Positions 20,225-31,843 of a stretch of 64,000 nucleotides of DNA are shown piece after piece (position 1 is the first letter of the stretch; each line of letters begins with the position of its first letter). A program made the translations under genes and the position numbers. The notes under the pieces are model-generated. The model made no database searches. It was not told the origin of the DNA and saw only the letters and a program-made list of their open reading frames with translations. The stretch comes from Elymus sibiricus (Eukaryota; Streptophyta; Magnoliopsida; Poales; Poaceae): the NCBI GenBank assembly GCA_039707655.1, contig CM077665.1:291590205-291654204 (forward strand), given 5' to 3'.

Positions 20225-21572
20225 CCCTTCACAACATCTTCCTCTCGTGTTATCTCATTTGTTGCAGGAATTCCAAGATGTTTTCCCCGATGAGCTACCT
20301 CCGGGACTACCACCAAAACGAGGGATCGAACACCGCATCGACCTCATCCCTGGAGCACCGCTTCCTAACAAGGAACCCTACCGCGTCAACCCCGAAGAAA
20401 CAAAGGAGATACAAAGGCAAGTCCAAAAACTCCTAGATAAAGGGCATGTATGTGAAAGTTTGAGTCCTTGTGTGGTCCCGGTGATACTAATACCTAAGCA
20501 AGATGGTAGTATGCGCATGTGTTCCGATAGCCGTCCTATCAACGCTATAACCATTCGATATCGCCACCCCATTCCTCGCCTAGATGATATGCTAGATGAA
20601 CTTAGTGGTGCCACTATATTTTCCAAGATTGACTTAAAAAGTGGTTACTACCAAATACAGATACAAGAGGGTGATGAGTGGAAAACGGCGTTCAAGACTA
20701 AATTTGGTCTCCATGAATGGCTAGTCATGCCCATGGGCTTATCCGAGGCACATGGTACATTTATGTGTGTCATGCATTACGTCTTACAACCCCTAATTGG
20801 ATATTGTGTTGTGGTCTATTTTGATGACATACTTGTCTTTAGCAAGTCTCTTGACGAGCATGCTATTCATGTGTGAGAAGTCTTGCAAATTCTTAGGAAA
20901 GAACAACTTTATGCAAACAAGGAAAAATGCACTTTTCGTGTTGAAAAGGTCATTTTCCTAGGATTTGTGGTATCTTGTAAGGGTGTTCATGTTGATGAAA
21001 CTAAAATTGATGCTATTAAAACTTGGCCTACACCCACAAATTTGCAACAAGTGCGTAGTTTCCTAGGACTAGACAGTTTCTATCGTCGTTTTGTCAAGGA
21101 CTTTAGCACTATTGCATCTCCTTTACATGCTTTGTGCAAGAAGAATGCACCATTTGTTTGCGGACCTTCCCAAGACACCGCATTCCATGAGATTAAAAAC
21201 TTTCTTACTCATGCACCTTTGCTTGCTTTACCCAACTTTGATAACACATTTGAAGTGCATTGTGACGCTATTGGTAATGGCATAGGTGGTGTGCTCATGC
21301 AAGAAAAGCGCCCAATTGTGTACTTTAGCGAGAAACTTTCAGGCCCCCAACTTAACTATCCCATATACGATAAGGAATTGTATGCTTTGGTAAGAGTGTT
21401 ACATGTTTGGGAGCATTATCTACGATCTCATGTGTTTGTCATTCATACCGATCATGAAACTGTCAAGTACCTTAAGGGTCAAACTAAGTTGAACAAACGG
21501 CATGCCAAATGGAGTGAGTTCATTGAGTCTTTTCCTTATGTCATGAAATAAATTAAGTGTAAAGAAAATGTT
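20205..21572 (+). pseudogene. Reverse transcriptase and RNase H of the chromovirus-like element
   Basis: Reverse transcriptase motifs appear in order: FPDELPPGLPPKRGIEHRID, SPCVVPVILIPKQDGS, FSKIDLKSGYYQI, then the catalytic YFDDIL at about 20818-20835. A TGA at 20874-20876 (Arg expected) interrupts it. Thumb and connection follow ([31 protein letters not shown]). RNase H-like phrases are [25 protein letters not shown] and [14 protein letters not shown] stands at 21549-21551. The order RT-RNase H-integrase identifies Ty3/gypsy. All segments remain in the same frame, so the damage here is point stops only. Confidence 0.93.
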
Positions 21573-22956
21573 GTGGCGGATGCTCTTTCCCGCAAATGCA
21601 TGCTAGTTACTCAACTAGAATTGAATGTCATTGGTTTTGAGGATATCAAAGATTTGTATGAGCATGATGCTTCATTTGCTACTCCATATGCTAAGTGCCA
21701 AGTGAAACCTTGTTGGGAGAACTACTACATGAAAGATGGCTATCTTATGCCTGTTAACAAACTTTGTATAGCCGAGTCTTCTCTTCGTTTGTTGCTTTTG
21801 CAAGAGGCTCATGATGGAGGACTTATGGGTCACTTTGGACGCGACAAGACGTATGCCACACTATCCAACAAGTAATTTTGGCCAAAGATGTTTCGTGATG
21901 TTGCACGCTTCATCAACCGATGCTCTACATGCCAGAAAGCTAAGTCCAAAGCTCAATCCCATGGTCTTTACATGCCTCTTCCTATACCTTTCCAACCTTG
22001 GGAAGACATTAGTATGGATTTTGTGCTTGGGTTGCCACGAACAAAAAATGGCCATGATTCCGTTTTTGTCGTTGTAGATCGCTTTTCGAAGATGGCTCAT
22101 TTCATTCCATGTCATAAGATCGACGATGCTTCACATATTGCCAATCTCTTTTGTAGGGACATCTTGCGACTACATGGCATCCCCAAGACCATTGTCTCAG
22201 ATCGCGACATCAAGTTCCTAAGCTACTTTTGGAAGACTATGCGCCAAGCTCAGAATCAAGCTACTATTCTCTTCGGCCTATCATCCACAAACCGATGGCC
22301 AAACAAAGGTGACGAACCGAACGGTATCTACTCTCCTACGTGTGTTGATTAAGAAGAACATCAAGGAATGGGAATAATGCCTCCCCATCACCGAGTACGC
22401 CTACAATCGCGCCCGTCACTCCACCACTGGCAAGTCTCCTTTCGAAGTGGTCTATGGCTTCAACCCTTTGTCCCCATTGGACATCCTTCATCCACCACTC
22501 CAAGAGCGCGTCAACATGGACGCAAGTGCAAGGGCAAGCTACATGAAGAAAATGCATGAGGATACAAGGAGCACGATCACACGTCAAGTGGAACGCGTCA
22601 CCAACAAGTGCAACCTCAACAAGCACCCCATGGTGTTCAAGACCAGAGATCTTGTGTGGCTACACCTACGCAAGGAATGTTTCCCCGTCGAGCGCAAGTC
22701 CAAGGTATTTCCCCGAGCTGACGGACCATTCAGGGTGTTGGCACGCTACAACAGCAATGCCTACAAGATCGACATTCCACGCGACAAGTACAATGTGAGT
22801 GACATGTTCAACGTCAAGGACCTTTCGCCTTTTCATGGTGATGAAGATCTTGATCCGAGGACGGATCTTCCCCAAGGGGGGGAGATGATGCAGAGCATCC
22901 CATGGTCATCCCCATGGACCCATCACCAACACCTCAAGCTATACAAGGGCCCATGA
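21573..22956 (+). pseudogene. Integrase of the chromovirus-like element, running into the 3' LTR
   Basis: VVADALSRKC ends the RNase H region. The integrase zinc finger is represented by GHFGRDKTYATLSN and [10 protein letters not shown], with a TAA (21873-21875) between its halves. The catalytic core has [18 protein letters not shown] and [11 protein letters not shown] frameshift near 22240 moves the frame to HPQTDGQTK and then EWE with a stop just after (about 22373). The final part (22447-22956) has a GPF/Y-like module (DGPFRVL) and KIDIPRDKYNVSDMFNVKDL, and stays open for about 70 bases into the 3' LTR. The role of an intact copy is insertion of the DNA copy into the genome. Confidence 0.9.
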
Positions 22957-23740
22957 CAAGAGCTTGGGCGCGTTCTATTGGAAACGAGGTGACATCTCTC
23001 CTTTGCGATTCTTCCTTTGATACTCTCGGAACTTCGATGCTACCTCAAACAGAGACTCTGTGTATACTCAGGTACCTCGACCCCAACCGGAGCTTGGAGG
23101 CGCAGGAAGAAGAACCGTTTGAAGAAGAGGAGTCAAGCGCCAAGAAGGGCACCCTGGCCAGCCCGGAACATCTGGCCAGCCCAGAACTTCCGGCCAGCCC
23201 GAAACATCCGGCCCACCGTCGACCCAACGCCAGCTCCAGGAGTGCCAACTCTCTGTTCAGCCCGGAACCCGGCCGAACCCTGCCAGGAACTTCCGGCCTA
23301 CCTGCACAACACCACTCGCGCCCGAGGCCCATGTACCCTTTCGCTCGTCTCTTTCGTCCCAGACTATAAATACTCTTCTCCTAGCTTCGTTTTAGGGTTA
23401 GCTTATGTTTAGCATTGACATTTGTTGAGCATAGCTCCATCTACTTTCCTCCTTTCCTTGGAGATAACCTCTCCTAGGGAAGATCCAAGTGGATGCCAAG
23501 GCCCCTTTGAAGGGAAGATCCGAAGGGATATCAAGAACTCATCTCCTCCGGAGTTAGACGATTATCGGTTACGTGTATCTCCTTGTTTGACTTTGGATCT
23601 TGTACCTCTTGTGTTTGTGTGACTTTAGTGGATGTGTGATCGGAGATCGTTCTTGAGCTTCGTGCTTCTCTCTTGATTTTTCTCTCCCTTTTCCCCTCCA
23701 AGTGTGAAAAGATCGGCCACCACGGGTTAGCCCCATATCA
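22886..23740 (+). repeat. 3' LTR of the chromovirus-like element
   Basis: TGATGCAGAGCATCCC...CCCCATATCA, matching 5995-6830. TATA-like CTATAAATA is at about 23365-23373. It is followed by AAAGT, the right target-site copy (left copy GAAGT). Confidence 0.92.
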
Positions 23741-23745
23741 AAAGT

Positions 23746-24024
23746 CTTAATGGAATTGATAAAATGGAGGAAGTCATTGATAAAATGGGTTCCACCTTCA
23801 CTCCCTCCAAAACTAATGCTAGTACTTCTCAAGGGAAAAACTCCGAAGTTATGTATGTCCTTAAGAACACTAGTATCACTCCTATTAAAAGGAACGAGGA
23901 TCTTAAAATTATTAGTGTGCATCCCAATTTTATAAACATGATAAAAGATCCTCTCATCAAGTCTCTCATCAAGATCCTCTCAACAACAAAGATGACAACA
24001 CTTAAAACTATGCATTATGCCTAG
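23746..24024 (+). pseudogene. gag-like ORF of element A, downstream part
   Basis: Continuation of the frame interrupted at 5994: 92 codons plus TAG at 24022-24024. Recognisable phrases are MEEVIDKMGSTFTPSKT and IKDPLIKSL. The reading phase matches that of 5677-5994 if one five-base target copy is removed. No named domain. It ends 26 bases before the conserved hairpin at 24051. Confidence 0.6.
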
Positions 24025-24050
24025 CTAGGGGCATAAAACGATAGCGCTTG

Positions 24051-24066
24051 TTGGGAGGCAACCCAA
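24051..24066 (+). promoter_or_regulatory. Conserved short stem-loop after the ORF, element A copy
   Basis: TTGGGAGGCAACCCAA can fold as a 5-bp stem with loop AGGCAA and is preceded by TAGCGCTTG. The same block occurs in element B (31828-31843) and element D (59710-59725, minus). Between copies A and B the outer pair changes from T-A to A-T, which keeps the pairing. Confidence 0.6.
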
Positions 24067-24725
24067 TAGTTATTTTTAAATTTTGGTTTTTTACTTTCTA
24101 TTATTTTGTGATAACATGATTATTGCTACTGTAATGATTGTGTTTTTATGTTTAAATTGGTGTTTGTGCCAAGTAAAGCCTTTCAGATGACTTGAATGAT
24201 AAGTAGAATTGATACGGTGCAAAAACAGATACTTCTACGTCTAGTGAAGAATTTCTTTGATTTTAATGGAACGTCTTCTTGATCAGAAGTTCTTAAACAG
24301 TTTTTTTATACAAATTCCCTAGGTTTTCATAAGTTTTCAGAATTTTTGGAGTTGCATAAGTATGGTGTTTGCGCCGATCATTGCAGACTGTTCTGTTTTA
24401 GACAGATTCTGTTTTTGCTTGCATAGTTTGCTTGTTTTGATGATGCGATGGATTGTATCGGGGGGTATAATCCATGGAGAAGTTAGAATACAGTACCTTA
24501 TGCAATAAAAATAGGAATCAAGTTATAACAGTACCCAAAGTTTTTGATGTACCTATCATACTAACAAAGCTCATGAGTTTTCTGTTGAGTTTTGTGTGTT
24601 GAAGTTTTCAAGTTTTGGGTGCTATCACGATGGATGAAAGAATAAGGAGTGGCAAAGAACCTAAGCTTGGGGATGCCCAAGGCAACCCAAAGTAAATTCT
24701 GGGAAGACTCAAGCGTCTAAGCTTA

Positions 24726-24747
24726 GGGATGCCCCGGAAGGCATCCC
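24726..24747 (+). promoter_or_regulatory. Hairpin in 3' non-coding region of element A
   Basis: GGGATGCC, loop CCGGAA, GGCATCCC: an 8-bp perfect stem. The equivalent hairpin in element D (59028-59052, minus) has a 9-bp stem GGGGATGCC/GGCATCCCC and a different 7-nt loop. The stem is kept while the loop differs, which is how a structured RNA behaves. Role unknown. Confidence 0.55.
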
Positions 24748-26036
24748 CTCTTTCGTCTCAATCCATCGGCATGTCACTTGGAACTATATTTTTATTCATC
24801 ACATGATTTGTGTTTTGCTTGGAGCGTCGTGTGTTTTAGTTTGATTTTTGTTTTAGTTTTCCACAATCATTGTTTGTTGTACACACCTACTTGAGAGAGA
24901 CACATGTTCACCATGATTTGATAGAATAATCTATTTTCTTCACTTATATCTTTTGAGCTAAGCAGTTGCTCTAGTGCTTCACTTATATCTTTTAGAGCAC
25001 GGTGGCGTATAGATTTTATAGAATAATTGCACTCTCGTTCTTCGCTTAAATTTGTTTGAGAGTTTAATATCTAGAGACGGTAACTTGCATGGGTTATAAT
25101 ACTAGTCCAAAAATAATAGGTATTCAAGGAGTGCATAATCAAAACTTTCATGTAGCGAATAAAAGAGAAATTGTGGGTTAATGATATTGATGTGGTAATA
25201 TGAAAGGGCGTGAGTGCATGATTGTCGGTTTGTAAAAATATCAATAGTTAAAGGGTGTTAATTTGTTGTTTATCTAAATATTGGTTATGGCATGGTGATG
25301 ATGTGTGAGCATTCTTATTCCTCGTTGAAATCCTAGTGTTGTTTAGGTCGGGGCGCGCGATGGTTAACTCCTACCAACCTACTCCCTAGCGGCATGCGAG
25401 TAGTACTTTGCTTCGAGAGAGCTAATAAAAATTTGCAATAAGAATGTGAGTACTTTATGACTAATGTGAATCCATGGATGTACACACACTCACCTTTTCA
25501 TATTAGCTAGCCTCTTCGGTACCGAGCATTGCTCATTCTCACATCAAGGATCGGTGCAAACTTCATCGGTGCATCCAAATCCCGTGACATGATACGCTCG
25601 GTTGCACATAAGACTCCTTATATCTTCCTCGAAACAACCACCATACCTACCTATTATGGCATTTCTATAGCCATTCCGAGATATATTGCCATGCAACTTC
25701 CACCGTTACATCATATGACATGTGCACTCATTGTCATATTGCTTTGCATGATCATGTATCTGACATAGTATTTGTGGCAAAGCCACCGTTCATCATTGTT
25801 TACATGTTACACTAGATCATTGCACATCCTGGTACACTGCCAGAGGCATTCATATAGAGTCATATTGTTTAGTAGTTTTTTATATCGAGTTGTAAGTAAA
25901 TAAAAGTGTGATGATTTTCATTATTAGAGCACTGTCTCGGTGAGGAAAGGATGATGGAGACAATGATTCCCCCACAAGTCGGGATGAGCTCCGGACAAAA
26001 AATAAAAAATTAGGGTGAGGCCAAATGAGCCACCAA

Positions 26037-26115
26037 GAAAAAAAAAGAAAAAAGAAAGAAAGAAAGAAAGAAAAGAAAAGAAAGAAAAAGAAAAAAGAGA
26101 GAAAAAAAATTAATG
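26037..26115 (+). repeat. GAAA-type microsatellite
   Basis: Purine-only run of AAAG/AAAAG units with small interruptions. Simple repeat; the minus-strand 113-codon Phe/Leu/Ser frame over it is an artefact of this composition. Confidence 0.9.
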
Positions 26116-26887
26116 AGAGAAAAGAGAGAAGGGACAGTGCTACTACCTCCTTTTCCACACTTGTGCTTAGAGAAAGCACCATGTTTTTCATATAGTGAAT
26201 CTCATGTTTTGTCATTTTCATATGCTAGTGGGAATTTTTCATTATAGAACTTGGCTTGTATATTCCGATGACGGGCTTCCTCAAATGCCCGAGGTCTTCA
26301 TGAGCAAGCAAGTTGGATGCACACCCACTTAGCTTCATTTGATCTTTCATACACTTATATCTCTAGTTCATCCGTTGCATGGCAATCCCTACTCCTCGCA
26401 TTGATATCTATTAATTGGCATCTCCATAGCCCATTGATTCGCCTAATTGATGTGAGACTTTCTTCTCCACTTTTACCCCTTTGAAACCTACCAACATATT
26501 CTATTCCACCTATATGTTATGTCCATGGTTCACGCTCACGTATTGAGTAAGGTATAAAAAGCTGAAGCGCGTGAAAAAGTGCGATCCAATTGCTTGGCTT
26601 AACAACGTGGTCATTTACATTTGTATTTATGTGGTGAAGACGGAGCCATGCCATGCTAATATGATAACATAAATTGGGGGTAAACATTCTTTAAGGATCG
26701 TATATTTTGAAAGTTGATGATTGTGTTACTTATGTTTATGGATATTACTATGTTAATGTTTGTTGATTCATTGTTTATCAATGATCATACCTGAAAGAGA
26801 TCACATGTTGGGTAGCATGTCACATCAAAAAAATTGTTTTTATCATTTACCTACTCGAGGACGAGCAGGAATTAAGCTTGGGGATGC

Positions 26888-28450
26888 TGATACGTCTCCA
26901 ACGTATCTATAGTTTTTGATTGTTCCATGCTATTATATTATCATTCTAGGTTAATTTTTAAGCATTTACTTGCTGATTTATATTATTTTTTAGCACTAAC
27001 CTATTAACCTAGTGCCAAGTGCAAGTTGCTGTTTTCTGCATGTTTTTGGCTTTTCACAAATATTGTACCAAACGAAGTCCAAATACCCCGAAACTTTTTG
27101 ATGATTTTTTCTGGACCAAAATAAGACCTGGAAGCTTCGGAGGAAGACCGGAGGGCACACAAGGTGCCCCTAAGCCAATATGGCACGCGCAGGGGGGTGG
27201 CCATGCCTTGATGGCTTGGGGCCACTTCCCCGCTCTCCTGGCCCTGATCTCTGGCCTATAAATTCACATATATTCAAAAAAACCTAGGGAGCCTCCCGAA
27301 ACAGTTTTTCCGCCGCCGCAAGTCTCTGTTACACCGTGTGCCCATCTGAAGACCTATTCTGGTGCCCTGTCGGAGGGGGGATCGATCATAGAGGGCCTCT
27401 ACATCAACCTTGTTACTCCCATGGTGATGTGTGAGTAGTTCACCATAGACCTACGGGTCTGTAGTTAGTACCTAGATGGATATCTCTCTCTCTATGTTCT
27501 TCAATGCCAAGATCATCGCGATTCCCGTGGTGGTCTATCTTATGTAATCAATCTTTGCGGTGTGTTTGTTGGGAACTGATGAATTGTGGGTTTATTTTCA
27601 GATTATTCATGAAAATATATTGAATCTTTGCTTGTTATTTATATGCATGATTTTTATAGCTTCATAATGCTCTCTGATCTATCGGTTTGGTTTGCCCAAC
27701 TAGATTAATTTATCTTCAAGTGGGAGTGGTGCGTTGTACTGGGCTAAATCTTGCGGTGCTCAACCCAGTGACAGAAAGGGACATGACATGTATTGTATTT
27801 CCGCCACTAAGGTTAAAGCAATGGGGTTCATTCATATTAATTGGATTTACTTTGTCTACATCTTGTCATCATCCTCCAAGCATTACTCTGTTTTTACTTA
27901 ATACTCTAGATGCATGCATGCCGGATAGCGGTCGATTGGTGGAGTAATAGTAGTAGATGCAGACAGGAGTCGGTCTACTTGTTTATGGATGTGATGCCTA
28001 CATACATGATCATTGTTGTGAATAAATATTTCATAACTATGCGCTTTTCTATCAATTGCCCAATAGTAATCCGTTTACCCACCGTATGCTTTCTTGGAGA
28101 GAGAAGCCTTTAGCGAACACTATGGCCTCCTCACAAATATATTTACAAAATCTCTAAATACATTGCTGCTATTATTTACTTTTTCTTTATTTTCAATTTA
28201 TATTTATCAAATTATCTATCTATCACTACTTATGGCTTGCAAGTAACGAGTTCAAGGGGATTGACAACCGTCTTGCCCGCGTTGGGTGCAAGTGTTTGCT
28301 CTTTTGTGTGTAGGCGCTGAAGACGGGAGTTTGCGTGGTTCTCCTATTGGTTCGATGACCTTGGTTCTCACTGAGGGAAATACTTACCTCTATTGTGCTG
28401 CATCATCCCCTCCTCTTCCAGGAAAATCCTAACGCAGTTTACAAGTATCA
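26888..28450 (+). repeat. 3' LTR of element A
   Basis: TGATACGTCTCCAACG...GTTTACAAGTATCA, 1,563 bp, directly after the polypurine tract. TATA-like GCCTATAAATTC at about 27254-27265. The terminal inverted ends are TGATAC/GTATCA. It abuts the LTR of element B at 28451. Confidence 0.9.
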
Positions 28451-29439
28451 ATCACCATCATCACCTCCTTCACTATTGTAAGAGGGATTGAAACTTGTAA
28501 TCTCTACTCCATCTCATCTGAGATCAAGGCTATTAAAGCACCATTTCATCTCATTGTGGATCCCCTCAATATTATCGATATGGTTTTCGTGGTTTCTATC
28601 TCTGTTGTGATTAATTCCCCTCTTATGATGTGTGAGTAATTTCGCCAGGTGTGGGAGATGTAGGTAAGTGGTAAGATTGATATGTGCCTATCCTATATTT
28701 CGTCATTTGAATTCATAGTAGTATGATCTACTTAGTATGTTGTTAGACTGTGGTAAACCCTATACATGTTATCCAATTTAAGGGCCTAGGGACCATGATC
28801 TCAAGACCAACACAGGTAACACATATTGTTTAGGAACTCTGTGACCTCTGATGTGACAGGTGGAGATATCTATGAGAACCAAATACAATATGAGATAGCG
28901 GTGATCCATTGAACTTAATGCTTGGTTCCGTTCTTATGACCTTAATTGTGGAAACGACCACTCTGTGGCAACGGAGAAGCAGGACCGTAGAATGAAATGT
29001 AACCCCCAGAAGAGGAGTTTCATAACTCTAGGGAGAACCGCCTACAGAACATTTATATCAAATATTATGAGTACAATACATGGTAACTGGTATTACCGTC
29101 ACACTAGCACAAGTCATATATTCTTACCATGAACTGAAATCTCTCCGCACCTAATCTGTTTCACTGTAGGAAACACCATTTATATTCTAGTTCTTGTTAT
29201 TTACTTTCATTGGTTATTTAGTAGACACACTTTATATTAGCATATTTAGTTTATTATTTACCAAGGACAGTAATAGTTTTTGCGGAAGCTCCAGAAGTTA
29301 CTTCACACAAGAACTATGACACCTTGTGTGTGATACAAGCGCCTCCATAAATACTCTCCCACGCTCTTTGTTGGGACGTTTACTCATTGGGATACTTCTG
29401 CGAAAGTTCTACTCTACCTTGTTTGGTCTGCAGGTACCA
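28451..29439 (+). repeat. Partial 5' LTR of element B
   Basis: Begins ATCACCATCATCACCTCC, which aligns with 35925 onward inside the 3' LTR, and ends CTGCAGGTACCA. The first roughly 440 bases of the LTR (equivalent to 35487-35924) are absent here because element A is inserted at this point and its left side is deleted. An 18-bp indel near 28558 distinguishes the two copies. Confidence 0.8.
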
Positions 29440-29494
29440 AGGCATTTTCTGACGCCGTTGCTCTTAACTCTTTTTGCAGGTATTGTTATTGTAA

Positions 29495-30597
29495 ATGCTT
29501 CATGTAACTCATAGGGGATCTTCTCGTTCAGGGAGAACATATTTACCAGATTACATTACTCGTTTTCCTCACGAGCAGCAAGCTTCATTAATAGAAAAAT
29601 ACAAAAATAGTGAGATGGTTGATCTTAACAGTTTGTTTGTAGAAACGATGATTACTCAAAAGTCCAAGGAGACTATTAGGGATCATTGTGCTACAGTACT
29701 TGTTTCTAGATCTCCTAAGTTTTATCATACTGATTTTTCTCCAAGAGTATTCGATTGACTGTGATCTCATTATGGAAGTAAGAAACCATGATTTTGTAGG
29801 GACTGAATAGGAAGATCCTCAAGAACATTTGATAATGTTTGACACTTTATGAGGGACACTTAAGTTAAAGGATGTCTCATGAGAATTTGTGCTATTGAGA
29901 CTCTTCGGGTTTTCTGTAAAGGATGACGTTGAGAAGTGGTATAATCGATTGCCTCAAGATAGTATAACTAGATGGATTATGTGTGCTGAAAAGTTTATGG
30001 CTAATTCATTCCAAGCTCGAAGATTACTAAATTAAGAAGAAACCTCAGTTCATTTGTCCAAGAAAACGGTGAAATACTATATAAAGCTTGGGAGAGATAC
30101 TCCAAATTTTTAACCTTATGTCCTAACCATGGTTATGCTAAATATGTTATACTACATACTTTTTATCATGCAATTAAGAATGAATCAAAATTCATTCTTG
30201 ATTTAAGTGCAGGAGGAGAATTCATGTCATTGACCCTAGAAGAAGGGAAAGAACATATTGAGAACACCGTATCCGCACACGAGCAATGGAATATTGAAGA
30301 ACCTACCAAACCAACTAGAAAGGTATACCATATTGAAGACATGGCAGAATTCAAGAAGGTTACTCAAGAAAAGGTAAGCCTGTTGAACAAGTTATAAATG
30401 AAAAAGTGGATACATTCATTATTTACCGTCAAGAAGATGAGCTTCAATACATGATGAACTAGTTTAAATTCCATCAATATAACTTCAATAGAGACTTTAG
30501 AAGATGTATCTATCATAATGGAAAGGTAATAGCATATCTCTCATGAGAGGTAGACGGGCTGAGCCAAGCGGTAAAGAATCTCGTTAAACACACTCGT
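29495..30597 (+). pseudogene. gag of element B
   Basis: The coding trace starts near 29495 (GRTYLPDYITRFPHEQQASL) and continues through several stops. The conserved retrotransposon gag domain is clear at about 29890-30040: LLRLFGFSVKDDVEKWYNRL and MANSFQARRLLN. Near 30200-30350 follow GGEFMSLTLEEGKEHIENT and KVYHIEDMAEFKKV, the usual gag-to-protease linker in Athila-type elements. At least four stops or shifts make it non-functional. Confidence 0.75.
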
Positions 30598-31769
30598 ATG
30601 ATAGAGATTCAATGTACTCAGATCTCTGATACTCAATCTTTGATTCTTGCTCAATTAGATAATAATGTTTCTACTAATGAAATATCTACCCGTAGTGGTA
30701 AAAGAACGCAGGATCCCAGAGGCCCGGAATGGTATGAAAGAGAGCAAGAACAAAGAAGAATAGAGAGCCAAAGCCAAATTCAAGAGAATAGAGAATTGCA
30801 TTTTGTGAAGAAGAACCTGAAGAACAGGTCCACCAAGATGCTCAGGGAGATGAAGCAGAAGCTGACAAAGAAATTGACCCAGATGCAGAAACAACTGATG
30901 GCAATAATGATGAAGAAGAAACTCCTGAAGCAGAAGAAGAGGAAGAACCAAGTGTGGAAAGAAATAAACAACCACCAGATCCACCCAAGAAGGTTAATGG
31001 TCAAGCTACGAAAAATAAAGAGAAAGGTAAGGAGAAGGATAAATATAAAGGTAAACTGAAGAAAACTCTTCCTTATCCTAAAGCTGTAAGACCACCTTCA
31101 AATGATGCATTATATTCTTACTTTCTTCAAGCTATAGCTGATCTTAAAATGTCAATGCATGTCACTGACATGCTAAAGATTCCAACTTTTGCTAAGTTTA
31201 TGCATGGCATTGTGAATGACAAAAGGAGTATGACTCTGAAGGAACATGTAGACACGATAATGGAGTACCCGTTTGATAATAGGATACCAGAAAAACTAGG
31301 AGACCCAGGCATACCCACGATATCTTGTTCCATTGGTAATCTTGATAAAAGTAACGCTCTCTGTGATGTAGGAGCAGGGGTGAGTATGATTCCTCTAACT
31401 CTTTATCACAAGTTGAATTTATCTGAATGTATACCCACAGGAATAACTTTGCAGATAGTAGACAAGTCCACAAAGAAGCCAATGGGAATGGATGAGAAGG
31501 TTCTGTTGAGATTGGACGGGCATGTTATACCTACTGATTTTATTATTCTTGACATGCCCGAAGACAAAAAATTATCAATTATCCTTGGTACACCATTTTT
31601 GAACACTTCAGGTGCATCGTTAGATTGCTCAGAAGGGAAGGTAGCCTTTAGAATTTGTGAAGAAGAAATAGTCAAGTACTTCCCAAAGAAGCCACGAGCC
31701 AAAGTGAAATATGTGCCACCACCAGAGCGATTATGCATGGTGAGCAGAGAAAAGTCGATGACCACCTGA
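30598..31769 (+). pseudogene. Aspartic protease region of element B (Athila type)
   Basis: Two overlapping frames (30598-31059 and 30954-31769) carry a Lys/Glu-rich linker and then an Athila-like domain: PSNDALYSYFLQAI, MLKIPTFAKFMHGIVNDKR and TLKEHVDTIMEYPFD. The retropepsin core is LCDVGAGVSMIPLTLYHKLN, with D-V-G where D-S/T-G or D-L-G-A-S is usual, then FIILDMPEDKKLSIILGTPF. The frame ends at TGA 31767-31769 with no reverse transcriptase beyond. The frame change near 30954-31059 suggests one indel. Confidence 0.82.
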
Positions 31770-31827
31770 GACTTGATAAAATACCGAGGTAAGAGGTTGA
31801 GATAAGCAACCTAAAAACTAGCGCTTC

Positions 31828-31843
31828 ATGGGAGGCAACCCAT
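31828..31843 (+). promoter_or_regulatory. Conserved short stem-loop after the ORF, element B copy
   Basis: ATGGGAGGCAACCCAT, preceded by TAGCGCTTC and 58 bases after the protease stop. It folds like the copies in elements A and D, with A-T instead of T-A as the outer pair. Loop AGGCAA is unchanged. Confidence 0.6.

Larger units (their letters stand above)
5995..23740 (+). mobile_element. Ty3/gypsy retrotransposon, chromovirus-like, with a nested Tat-lineage element
   Basis: Two matching LTRs (5995-6830, 836 bp; 22886-23740, 855 bp) flank an initiator-Met-type primer site, a gag-protease-RT-RNaseH-integrase coding region in gypsy order, and a polypurine tract (22874-22885, AAGGGGGGAGA). The flanks GAAGT and AAAGT are a target duplication with one mismatch. 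Without the nested 9.45-kb element and its duplication it is about 8.3 kb. The integrase frame continues into the 3' LTR, and GPF/Y-type residues (DGPFRVL) precede it; both suit a chromovirus, perhaps near the CRM clade. The clade is an inference. Several stops and frameshifts make it defective. Confidence 0.9.
24025..26887 (+). other. Long 3' non-coding region of element A
   Basis: No coding signal beyond short chance frames. It holds three possible hairpin elements (24051-24066, 24669-24690 and 24726-24747), a GAAA-type microsatellite (26037-26115) and the polypurine tract ATTAAGCTTGGGGATGC at 26871-26887. Much of it matches, in inverse orientation, the corresponding part of element D (57291-59700): GGGATGCC hairpins, CTTATATCTTTT phrases and the cccgagg/ctcgaggacgag end. 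The conservation across diverged copies suggests function in the RNA. Confidence 0.65.
2681..28450 (+). mobile_element. Athila-lineage LTR retrotransposon element A (Sabrina/WHAM-like, non-autonomous), heavily interrupted
   Basis: A truncated 5' LTR (2681-3844) is followed by a tRNA-Asp-type primer site (3856-3873). The internal region is interrupted by a solo LTR (4147-5662) and a gypsy element (5995-23740). It resumes at 23746 and reaches a polypurine tract (26871-26887) and a full 3' LTR (26888-28450). Without the insertions the element is about 6.5 kb. It has one gag-like open frame and no protease, reverse transcriptase or integrase, so it must have moved with enzymes from a related element. 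It was itself inserted into the 5' LTR of element B; the left half of that LTR is missing. Confidence 0.8.

Noticed and set aside
25880..26221. 113-codon Phe/Leu-rich frame, membrane-like
   Set aside because: Artefact of the GAAA-type microsatellite read on the other strand.
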